Below the pieces are notes generated by a model. That model ran no database searches. It saw only the letters and a list, made by a program, of their open reading frames with translations, and was not told the origin of the DNA. DNA of 64,000 nucleotides. It comes from Lates calcarifer (Eukaryota; Chordata; Actinopteri; Centropomidae). The translations under genes were made by a program, and so were the position numbers. This document shows, piece after piece, positions 28,249 through 39,245 of the stretch; the stretch's first letter is position 1, and each line of letters begins with the position of its first letter. The DNA lies in the NCBI RefSeq assembly GCF_001640805.2, contig NC_066855.1:17946639-18010638 (forward strand). The letters run 5' to 3'.

Positions 28249-29377
28249 ATATACACTTAATTAGTTATACCTCTTCAGCTGCTTATAATCACAAATATCT
28301 AATTAGCCAATCACATGGCAGCAACTCAATACATTCTTCCCCATTCTGAGCATCAGAAAGGTGATTTCAGTGACTTTGAGAGTGGCATTGTTCTTCTCGG
28401 TGCAAGATGAGCTGGTCTAGATATTTCAGAAACTGCTTATCTACTGGAATTTTCTCAAATAACCGTCTCTGAGATTTACAGATAATGATCAGAAAAAAGA
28501 GAAAATATCCACTGAGCAGCAGTTCTCTAGACAAAAATGCCATGCTGATGCCAGAGGTCAAAGGAGAATAGCCAGACTGCTTCGAGCTGTTAGGAAGTAA
28601 ACAGTAACTCAAATAACCACTTGCTACAACAAGGGTCTGCAGAAGAGCATCTTTGATGCACAACACATCAAACCTTGAAGCAGATGGGCTACAGCAGCAG
28701 AAGGCCACACTGGGTGCCACTCCTGCCAGCTAAGAACATGAAACAGAGACTACAGTTTCCATGGGCTCATCAAAATTAGACAATAGGGGATTGGAAAAAC
28801 ATTGCCTGGTCTGGTGAGTCTTGATTTCTGCTGTGACATTTGGATGGTAGGATCAGAATTTGGCATAAACAACATGAAAGCATGGATTCGTTCTGCCTTG
28901 GATAAACAGTTCAGGCAGGTGGTGATGGTGGTGTGGGAAATATTTTCTTGGCACACTTTGAGCCCCTTAGTACCACCACAGTCTACCTGAGTATTGTTGC
29001 GGACCATGTCCATCCCTTTATAACCACAATGCTCCCAGCAGGATAACACACCATGTCACAAAGCTCAAATTATCTCAAATTCTTGAACATGACAGTGAGT
29101 CACTGTACTCAAATGGCCTCCACAGTCATCAGATCTCAATCCAATAGATCGGCTTTGGGATGTGTTGGAAAGGGAGACTGACATCATGGATGTGCAGCCG
29201 ACAAGTCTGCAGCAACTGTATGATGCTGTCGTATCAATATGGACCAAAATCTCTGAGGAATTTTTCCAGCGCCTTGATGAACCTGTGCCAGAAAGAATTA
29301 AGGCAGTTCTGTTGGCAAAAGGGGATCCAACCAACCACTAGCAAGGTGTACCTAATGAAGTGGCTGGTGAATGTATG
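28249..29377 (+). mobile_element. Tc1-type DNA transposon, nearly full length, inactive
   Basis: The 3' end reads GGTGTACCTAATGAAGTGGC followed by TGGTGAATGTATG. Its inverse, in decayed form, is the 5' end ATACACTTAATTAGTTATACC (28251-28271). In many fish genomes this family's terminal repeat reads CACTTTATTAGGTACACC. The interior carries a transposase reading on the plus strand in the right order for a single element. Length is about 1.13 kb against roughly 1.2-1.3 kb for intact relatives (from memory). Insertion at a TA site is expected for Tc1 and is compatible with both edges. Confidence 0.85.
28353..29341 (+). pseudogene. Tc1-type transposase, dead copy
   Basis: Reading starts inside a KGDFSDFESG segment; the ATG expected just before it appears to be deleted. 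The reading continues through a homeodomain-like region (ISETAYLLEFSQITVSEIYR, with frame breaks) to a first catalytic block that reads AWSGES and then TGA. The expected Asp is therefore GGT (28813-28815) and a stop follows at 28822-28824. The second Asp is kept in SQQDNTPCHK (about 29036-29065). The third acidic position, in SDLNPIDRLWD, is GAT (29147-29149) where a DDE enzyme has Glu. The C-terminus runs open to a TAG at 29339-29341. Loss of the start, several frameshifts, a stop and two altered catalytic positions make it non-functional. What is intact shows clearly what it was. Confidence 0.88.
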
Positions 29378-32300
29378 TCTATGACTTTATTTAGGATGAT
29401 TAATAATCTTGAGTTAAGTCCACAACAGTCCTGTTCCTTATGAATACCTGGTCATGTTTGTTTGTTTTTGTTGTTTGTTTGTTCATTGTACCCATCAGGG
29501 CACCAGTAATTATCACGGAAGCACTTGTTTAACATCCCCATCAGTGATACTCTTAAAAATACCCACAAAGACAAGATGAATCCCTCCAGATTTCATCAGA
29601 CCCAGACAGTGTTTCACGTATCACCTGAGAGTTTTTTTTTTCTTGAACCTGGACATAAACCTGAGCCCCTGTAGGCATCAGTTTCCTCTGATCTCCAGAT
29701 TAGGATGCAGGACGTCGGCTCGTCTGGACTGGGGTGTGATAAAAGGTCTTGTACCAACACTTGGGCTGTCACGAGAGAGCAGAGAAGGGCGAGCGACAAA
29801 CAAGGAAAAGAGCTGGTAATCAATAACCTACAGGGAGACGGAGGTTCGACGCAACACATTCAGACTCAGACATTAAACTTTTATGTCTGAGTCTCTGTTG
29901 GCTTCAGGCTGGAGGTGAAATATCAGCACCTGCACAGATGTCTGTCTGTCTCAATCTCCATGAATGTCTTTACTTCTGGCTCTCAGTTTCTGGCTAACAT
30001 ACATCTATATTTCTATGCCCATGAGGACTGACATTATGCGTTCACTATCTCCCATCCCTTTTACTTTCAGTTCTGTATGGAGGAAAAACCTTGCTACATT
30101 GACCTCTATGAGCTGAAAGTCTTTGATTTGTTGCAAAATTAAAACATGTGAAGATGTCAGCTAGAGATTGGTCTGGCTGCACTGACAGAGCAACATCACA
30201 CTGGGCCTCCAAGTCCAACAACAAAATACAGTATAAAGTCTTTTTCTACAGTGTGCAGACAACTACTGCTTAACGTGGCAACCGATAACTTCCACCACCA
30301 GTGTTTCCGAGAGGGGTTAATGTTGGCGCTACCACTCATTCTAGGATCACCACTAGAAAACATATTATTTGATTACATCGCCAAACATACTATGAAACAT
30401 TTGTTTGTTTTGACTGCTAGCATTAGCAACATAGCTAGGCTGGCTAATGTCCAAAGTGAGAAACAGCTGTAAAAATCCCAGATTGGACTAGAAACCCTGA
30501 TCTCAGTGCTGTGATAAAGGCAGAGTAAAACACCTGGTTGTATTATTAAGTAGGCAGGTTTTGTCTAGTGGAAAAAATGACAGTTGGCTGTCGTGGTGGA
30601 ACCCTCTCAGGTCCCGGCGCACTCTCCATAGTCAGACTGACCATACAGACTACCAGGACAAATCCCAGTGGGCCAGTGGACCATGAAAAAATCCATTACA
30701 CATTACTCAAGAAAATAATTAGCTGATTCATCTAGGTCACTCTTGGTCATTAACAGTGCATGACCACTTGTATTCTTTGAATAGTTTTTACTATTTTTGC
30801 GCTTGTAAAATGGGTCCTTGGCACTCACAGCTGTGAATAGTATTGTCAAAAACACCAGAGGGGCTACGCACAATTCACTGAAGGTAAAAGTCATTACTCG
30901 AAGATCCAGTAGCTCAACCAGAGGCATTATAAAGGAGCAGACAAACCACTTAAACCATCTTGAATAGTCCTTAGTGTGAAAGATGGCAGTTGTATGACTC
31001 ATGCCGATGAACATATCAAGCCAATCGTGTTGTTCCACTGATGCAAAATGCATCATGCATAGTAGAAGTCTAACCTGTGGAAAAAAGGTGTATAGAAAAC
31101 CTTATTTTGGGGGACTGTCAAGTTAAGTGGTTTTTGTTACATTTGACTGGTGATACTATACAATTTTTGTGTCTAATTTTTATGTTCTTGTTTAGATCAG
31201 AGTCTGGTCTGGCAGCCAAGATGGCTGCTGACTGGCAAGACTTGCCCAGAAGGACTTAGGTTCAACCCAGCAGCATAGGCAGCTGATGGTTGTGGGACAT
31301 TATTCAATTTGCATTAAGTGAGTGATCGACAGAGTTAAGGTAAGAACATGTAGGTTTACCAATCCTACCTAAGGTGACCCCCCCGACACTCAGTGTAGAT
31401 ACTCAACCACCATAACATACAGTCAAACCCTAAGACTTTGACTCATCGAAAACCCTTAATCCAAACCTAATTCCAACTTTAAAACCTAGTCATTACCCTC
31501 TAGCATCCTTGTGAAGAAGTGAGGGCTACAAAAAATGACCAGACTTTACAAAAATGTTGATACACTTGAGATCAAGGACAGTATTCACATTTTAAGCTAA
31601 GAATTAGTATGTCAGTATGTTCTTGGTTCTGTCCAATACCCATTTAGCAATAGTCACGCTCTGTGATGGTAAAAAAAAGGGAAACAATCTCAATAATCCT
31701 TAAAACACAGTCAATTTTTTGTCCATTGTCTCTTTCAAAATCATTACTCAGCAGTAAGCTTTCCCTCTTTCATGAATCTGCACACATTCATCATGCAAGT
31801 GTTGTTTCTCCCTTTAAAAAGTGCTGATACATCTGTGTAGACAGATTTTTTTTGCCCTCATTCTGCTCTTTCTCCTACATGACATTTGCTTTCTGTCATC
31901 TTTTTGCTGCTCTGCTCTGCTGTTTTTTCTCCTCTCAACAAAAACCACCTTTGTCTTATTTTTCTGACAGTGCTGTCCGCAATAAGGACATGACGCCCTC
32001 TCTGATGCTTTGAGATTTCAGGACAGATACCGTCAAGTACTGCTCCAGAACCCTGCCAATGGGCCACGCAGCTGCCTGGCTAAACGTTGAGTCTGTGTGA
32101 AATGTTTTGATGGCTTCATACTTTTATATCCGATACAAACCAATGAGGACAAGAAAACAGTGACATGAAGAGACATTAGACCCGCAGCTGAAACAACAGA
32201 GAGACTGCAACCTCAAATAATGCTGATGTTTGGAATATGTCTGAACAGTAATGGTAGCTTCAGCTTTAGCATTTCAAGCTTGAATTTCTGACATATTTAT

Positions 32301-33407
32301 TTATCATTTTAGTCATTATAATTACCCATTATATTAAGACCCTTCACCTTGTTATTTTACATAAGTCATTTATCAGACCCTTTTGTCGCTAAAAGCCCAT
32401 TCACTGGAAATAGAGCTAATTAATCAATTAATAGAGCCAATTAGTATCTGCAGTTACTGAGATATTTGCTTAAATTTATGAGTCATTTACCAAGTACAAA
32501 ACCCAAATTGTAATGGTTGTTTTTTTCTCTGTTTTCTGTTACAGTGAACTGAATATCTTTGGGTGGACAAAACAAACATCTGAAGGCGTCATTCATTTGG
32601 GCGTTACTTTAAAATTTACCACCCACCTAAACATTGTTGCAGACCAAGCAATACCGCCAAAAACTTCACCTCCCTATGAATCCGCACAGAAAACTAAAAA
32701 ATAGATATCTGTTTTCCAATTTAATCAAGAGCCTGGAGGGGATGAATGCTAATCACCTCACCTCTTCCAACATCACATTTACATCCTGACACTCCTTCCT
32801 CCTCAAAGACTCGTTGACAGGATGCACAGCTGAAACTTTGGGTTGTTGTGGGCACTGAACCTGCAGCCTCCTGAATTCATAACGACACAAAGCTAAAATA
32901 TACATATTTGTATTCCTGCCTAATCAAAGCCTGAGGGCAGGAATACTCTCAGCCAGCCATGTATTCAGCAGCACAGGTAGCCACACATGAGAAAACACCT
33001 CCACCTTTTCTGCCATTTGCTAGAAGATACAGAATTATTGCTGGAAGCTAAAAAGGAAGTCCCAGCAAATTGTGCATGGTACGGCTGTTTCACCTTCTCT
33101 GCCAATTACCAGTTGCTATAAAACTCCTTGGGGGGGGAAGATGTACTGCCACAGGCCATGTTTAAATTCATATTAGCCGCATTAGCTAATGTGCATTCAT
33201 TTTTCATGGAGCAAACCTCAAGGCTGTTTTCCCCTCACTGAGTCTTGAACTCGTGAAATGAGACACAATTCTTAAAGAGCAAAATAATGTTCTATGTGTC
33301 TGTGTGGTTAATGTTTTAGTTTGGTGGAAGGCATGCACCCAAAACACTCAGGCCATGTTGGCCACAACCATTACATTTTTGGTTTTGACATTTTGCCAGA
33401 GCTCAGG
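29378..33407. other. gene-free stretch
   Basis: About 4 kb without a supported gene. Frames of up to 117 codons (30703-31056, minus) have no family resemblance. The sequence includes TTTGTTTG-type repeats near 29458-29484 and otherwise looks unique. It could be intronic or intergenic. Confidence 0.45.
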
Positions 33408-33660
33408 AATTTCACAGAGCAGAACACAGGAGCTGCTGGAATACCACTGCCTCTGTCTGTCAGTTTGTGTTATTGTGTGACTTTCAGTGGTGGAGGAAGT
33501 AGTCAGATCCTTTACATAAGTAAAAGTGCCAAGCAGTAACACAAACAACTAACAGATCGAGGCAGTGGTATTCCAGCAGCTCCTGTGTTCTGTTCAAAAA
33601 AATTACTGTTTTGTCAGGGCAGTCTGGTAATGATATAATCAATGTTTCTTAAAGATCAAA
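33408..33660. mobile_element. family C palindrome 1
   Basis: The left arm (33408-33476) holds CAGGAGCTGCTGGAATACCA and CTGCCTC. The right arm (33534-33600) holds the reverse complement, beginning GAGGCAGTGGTATTCCAGC, with a 37-base core that is almost perfect. The loop of about 57 bases contains CAGTGGTGGAGGAAGTAGTC and AGATCCTTTACATAAGTAAA, the terminus of the hAT-like MITE seen at 3.56 kb. Arm sequence continues on the right to about 33660. Minus-strand frames here are repeat-derived. Confidence 0.7.
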
Positions 33661-34704
33661 AAGAGACTTTCCAAGTATAGAAAAACATTAGTTAAACTCT
33701 TTTCTGATCACTACATGTCCCTGGAAATATCCAACTACTGAAGTTTAATTTCAGTGGTAAATTTTAATATTTAGAGTCACATGTCTATGTCAAGACAAAG
33801 AAGGGGACAAAAATCTTGGGAGAATAGGCATACAAGTTGACAATTAAAGAACTGACAACACAAAGAATCCACATTTGTATCTCACCTGCACAGGCAGGCT
33901 CTGACATTGCCAGAGGTTATTAACCTTGGCAGTAAAGACAGAGATGCTTCCTGTGTGGTTTTTTGAGACTATAGATGAAATCTCCCTCCTAATGACAGAT
34001 GTTGTGTCGTCTCAGTGAGGGAATGATGCCTCGGCAGCAGCAGATCACCTCCTGATGCTTAAAGAGAAAGAAAAGTCCCCCCGGCGTCACACAGACCCTC
34101 TGCTCTCTGTCAGGACTCTAATGGAAATAAAACTGCTGCTTTATTATGATGTGATGTCTGGAAGGATATTACTTTACTGCATTTGTAAAGTCATGAGGTC
34201 ATTATGTCATTTATTATAAAGATACAGTTATTTATAACTGTTTTATAGTTTAAACTGGCAGTGAGCACATTTAATCATCATGATTGGTACCACCTGTGGG
34301 TCCATTGTCCCTTGTACTTGTGTTTGTGTAAATTGTTATTTGACTGTTTGGAAAATGGTCAACACATGCAGCAAGAACAAAAGAAAGCCCAAGGCACCGA
34401 CTAGAAGAACTGCCTGTTAGAATTAAAGTTGTGTCTCTTTACATTTCTGTATTTCTGGATCACCATGTTAGGTGTGTTCCTTCCTCTACATAACAACAAA
34501 AGTTGAAACAACAGCCTCAAAATGATCGCACTGCTGTTATATGAAAGCTGGGGGTGCTGTGTGACAATCTCATTTGCTGTTAAATACTAAAAATATAAAC
34601 CTAAAGCAACTCACAACCCCTCCTATAATTCATAAAGAGTGCAAGGTATTATTTAACATTACAGTGCTTAAAATGTTGGGAACAGCATTATGGTTAGGGT
34701 TACA
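33661..34704. other. gene-free stretch
   Basis: No gene or repeat family is recognised. The sequence is unique-looking and AT-rich between two family C copies. Confidence 0.5.
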
Positions 34705-35030
34705 GACAGTCCTTTTTATTAAAGAGTAAGATCCTCTTTGTTTAACCAGACTTAGTTGTTTAATCTGTACCAGACTCCATTGACAAAAACAAGATTTTTA
34801 CAAAGCAGAACACAGCAGCTCCTGTGTTCTCCTTAGTGAAATGACTGTTTTTGTCAGTGGAGTCTCGTAGTGATATATAGCAATGTTTCTGGTTAAACCA
34901 AAAAGAATTTTACTAAAATAAAAAGTCTATCTCTATCTATCCAGAATGTTGTTAGACACTTATAATAACAATCTGAGCCTGTCAGTGGCAAAGACAAGCC
35001 CCTTGTGACAACTGTCAGGTACACTGCTCT
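34705..35030. mobile_element. family C palindrome 2, almost loopless
   Basis: The arms 34707-34822 and 34829-34945 are inverted copies of about 115 bases meeting around CAGAACACAGCAGCTCCTGT, so only a few bases separate them. Paired landmarks are CAGACTCCATTGACAAAAAC on the left with its counterpart TTTTTGTCAGTGGAGTCTCG on the right, and GTTTAACCAGA with TCTGGTTAAAC. To the right the arm continues through AATCTGAGCCTGTCAGTGGC to about 35030. Confidence 0.75.
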
Positions 35031-38000
35031 TGCTCAATACTGTATCGATCGAAAGATTTTTACACCCAAAAACGTGATAAGGTTAAAAAACACAGGAGTT
35101 ATCCTTTAACACTTCAATACAGTCTAATGTTACTTCACTGGATGAGTAACTTTGAAGTGCAACTGTTGCTTTCAGTCATAAAAGGTTTAATATTTCATCA
35201 ATTTTTATTTCTGTAGCATTTTGACCCAGTGAACTCAAATTAATTTAAAACCTTAAACCATCAGATTTCCTTTTTTTTCTCTGAACTAATTAAAGAGCCG
35301 ACTCCCAGAGAGAGATCAAACTTCACGCTCACACATCCCTTTCATCCAGGCATCCCAAAATTGATTGGTTCCTCCAGATCAGGAAGCCAGTGCTCAGTGC
35401 ATGATGTGTGTGTGTGAGCCTGGATTCGAGTGCTTTGTCCAGGAAGTGGAATTCATCACGGTGAAGGAGTGCTGACTGGGCATTAGGGCAGCCTGTGGGG
35501 GGTTTCCCCTCCTGCATGGGGGAGCTGATAGAAACCATTTGTCATGTAAGGAGGGCGGCTTGTTCCACCAACACACTCCATGAATGTCTAACTAATGGAG
35601 GAAGGCGTGCATGGAGGAAACTCCGGGTCAGTGCAGTGGTCTCTCAGCACTGCTGTGGGAAATATAACAGGGGCTCAGGGGTGTTTTACCTGGAGGAGTG
35701 GGATCTGCTTTAAAGCTGTGTTTAGTCTGAGTGATGCTATGGGTAAACAGGGAGAACTCATAGGAGATGTGATATTTCTAAACAGTTCTTAGCCTCACTT
35801 ACTCAGATATTTGCCAATGTCTCAGTGGGATTTACAAGCACATAACAGAAATGATTCCTAACCAGACCTGTCCTCCAAAGCTGGAGTTATGTTCCCTCAG
35901 GCTGCACGCAAACAGATGTACGAGTATGTGTGTTGTTTGGACAACAAGCCCACACATACAACCAGAGTCATAAAGAACTATCTTCTCAGACAAGAAGAAC
36001 AAGGAGTCCTGCAGCAGATTCAAGCTACATCGCAGGAACAGCAGAGGGACAGGCTGTACATTTTACAACCAAGTCTTGTCTTGAAATGGCCAAACAACAG
36101 CGCTAACTGTAATGGAGGAAGAAATTTGATGAAAATGGATGCAGGGCGACTTGTTTCTGTTGGTCCCTCCAATGCTCTCAGGTCCAGTGTCAGGTAAGTT
36201 CTGTTTGTTGAGAGCTGCAATGCCCATTGCTGGAATGTGCACAGCTAAGGCTGAAACTGTTGGATGTTATGGTGAGTTAAAACTGGCTGACAGTGTCAGC
36301 AGTCCGGCAGGAGGGACTTGATGTAATAGGATTTCATAACTGTGCTATGACCAACTTTATGTCTGCTGTGTTTCGCTCTATCGCTCACCGCAGGAAAATT
36401 ATTGTCACTTCTGCAATGATATGAAGTTGCAATTACACAAGTCTACAGAGGACTTTTAATTTGAAACAACAGTCACAGGAAGTGGAGACAGTGATAATAC
36501 TCGGTTAAGCCAAGAGAAACAGAGAAAGCAGAGAAAAGGACTCACCACATTATAACTGAACAGTCAAATAGTCGTACGTCACACCCAAATCTGAGTCGAC
36601 AGAACTCTTAGCCAGGTACAGTCCTACTTGCAACATTAGTTGTCTGCAAGCTCATATGAATGTCAGCAGAAGCATAACTCCAGGATAAGAAAAAAAAAAA
36701 AAACCTAGAAAACCTCAAGACACAAATAAAAACAATAGTGGGAGTCTACAGTCAAGCCAAATGATTTACAATTGTATGACAGAAAACTATTCTAAAGCAA
36801 TTTCTTTAACCAAAGAAATTGCTTTTGAGTCCACAGGCCTCTGATTAAACTCCACAAAATGATCCATCTGTAGTTGAGTGTGGACTCCAGCAGTTTCACC
36901 AATTAACTCTGAGCATGAACATCACTCAGTTTCATTATTTACTGAAAGGTATAAATAAATAAAAATCTGCTGCAGGCAATAATTATTATTGATAAGAGAG
37001 AGTGTGAGTCACTAGCCTACACATCGGCTGCCTCTCAAGTGTCGACACCTTTAAAACTAATTGCAGGTAGTGAATCACTGATCTTGTATTCTCCACTCAG
37101 CCTGAGGTGCTGAGATACTCTACTTGAATTATCATGCACACATGCAAGAGACCACATACATGCTCACACATGGCTGCAGGGAACAAATAAAATAGTTTCA
37201 TGAGGAAATGTGAAAAAAATATGTTTTGGTTTTCAGAAGCTGTGTGAAAAACAGAAATATCTATGTGTTCATCAGTAAGAAAAGAAAATCTGTCTTAAAC
37301 CTGAACATAGAAGGGGTGCAGGGATAACATATGTTTTGTAGGGCAACCCGGAAGTTAGCATCAACCTGGTTCCTTAGACAAAAAGGCAATGGTGGCCAAA
37401 ATGACGGACAACGTATTTTCCAATTGAGGTTTATGGATTGACTGGCATGACAGAACATGATGCCTGTGACCCAAAAAAAAGAGTTATTATACTGATCACC
37501 TCAGGTGAATACAGTGATTGATGATGACATCATATGTCCATTTTACGGAAATTAATCAGAATGTCAAGTTGCAATATCACAGACACAGAGAGCCTTCTGA
37601 ATGATTTAAAGTTTGGAGAAGAAAAGAAAATATGAATAAAAATATCCTGCTGGACATGAAAAGTTAACTAATTTAGAGCCTAAACACTAGTAGACACAAG
37701 TAAAATTAATAGAAGCTGTCGTTTAAAGAAATAAAAGATCATAAACAGGCGCAGAACTCAGGCATCTGTTTCACTACGGTGACAAAGCAGCCAGAGAAAA
37801 ATCAACACAAAAGTTACAGTCATGTTGTTGTTTTGTGGCGTTACACTGGCATTACACTGAAACAAAGGCAAGCTGCTGGGGAACATTTTTTGTTTCGTCT
37901 GCGTTTGGTTGTTTGTGGTCTGGCACCATGTGGCATCATGTGTTGAACAGTTGAAAATCTGGGATGTCATGAAAGCTGCAGAATCCAAAAAAACAGATGT

Positions 38001-38879
38001 TAAATCTGCTTTCCCAGAATGCTGCTGGCTCTTTACAGGTTTAATTTGCATTCATCTGCCATCTCAGGTATTAATCAGCCTCTGATTAGATGGCTGGACT
38101 GAACACCAGCAGGGGTTAGGGGGTCATGAGGTCTGGAGATGGGAAACACTATCTTAGATAAAATTTAATCACCACCAGCTCTCACTGTCACTGATGTGTT
38201 TGGGTCTTTAATGCTGTGGGAAATTACATGATTGAAATTCAGCTCAGCTGCTTGAATCTCCCAGTTCATTTGCTTCAGACCTGGATGACTGCTCTGTCTC
38301 ATGTCCTGGGATGTGGACTAATTATTACACGGCCAGTCTGGTTTATTCTGTATAATTGCTTACTAGTGTTTTCCTCCCACAAAGTGGCTGGTTAAACACA
38401 GCAGCACTGATGCAGGGCTCTCATTTTCCCCTATAGAGAAACATAGAAATATGATGGGAGATTTAAACCACAGGAATGGAGACGGGGATGTTACTCTCAC
38501 CACATCAGTAACCACTCTGTCTTTCATATCCAGCTTTTTTCAGTCGAGGTCACTTTGGCCCCAAGATTCAGGGAAATTTATCTCATCCAGAATGACATGT
38601 CAGTGTCGTGTTTCAGGTCATTTCACACTGAACTTTCACAGAGATAGTTAAAAATAAAAATCACTGAGTTCATTTTAACTCTGAGCAGCCTATTGCACTC
38701 AATGTGGGGTTTTGAATTTCAAAAGTTCAAAAAGTTACAGCCCTACTTGCCACTAACTGTCTTCTTCCAAATAAATGTAATAAAGTAAATGATTGATGGG
38801 GACAAAAATCTTTGGAATTGTTGCAGTACTGATCAAAAACATTGTACCTAGAATAACTAAACAGCTGCTGCAATTAGTT
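35031..38879. other. gene-free stretch
   Basis: No supported gene. 35330-35720 is moderately GC-rich with overlapping short frames on both strands but no protein signature. A perfect hairpin at 36794-36825 is listed separately. 37310-37460 (GGCAACCCGGAAGTTAGCAT) faintly resembles an old fish interspersed repeat. Confidence 0.45.
36794..36825. other. perfect 14-bp inverted repeat with 4-base loop
   Basis: AAAGCAATTTCTTT and AAAGAAATTGCTTT are exact reverse complements separated by AACC. The bases outside do not pair. On either strand an RNA would form a 14-bp stem. Nothing nearby suggests a transcription unit, so its role is unknown. Confidence 0.85.
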
Positions 38880-39245
38880 GTGTCAGATTGTTATTATAAG
38901 TGTCATTGTTGACAGGATTCCTACAGATACAGACCTTTTTATGAAAGAGTGAGACCCTTTTTGTTCAACCAGAAACAGCCTTTTTTATCACTACCAGACT
39001 ACCAGTGATGGAAGTAGTATTCAGATCCTTTACATAAGTAAAGGTACCACACAATAATGAAATCTGGTAGTGATATATTACATATGTTTCTGACTGAACA
39101 AAAAGGAACTTACTCTTTAATGAAAAGCTCCATCCCTGTAGGAATTCTATCCATGATGTGTTCAGACTCTTAAAATAAAAATCTGAGCCTGTCATTGTTA
39201 AAAACAAGCACTTTAGTGGACGTACATTGACATGGACTGTTGCAC
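38880..39245. mobile_element. family C palindrome 3
   Basis: The left arm (38880-39001) and right arm (39062-39187) are inverted copies of about 115 bases. Paired landmarks are GGATTCCTACAGATACAGAC against its counterpart near 39136-39155, and ATCACTACCAGA against TCTGGTAGTGAT. The 60-base loop contains CAGTGATGGAAGTAGTATTC and AGATCCTTTACATAAGTAAA, the same hAT-like terminus as in palindrome 1. The right side continues through AATCTGAGCCTGTC and CACTTTAGTGGACGTACATT to 39245. Confidence 0.75.
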
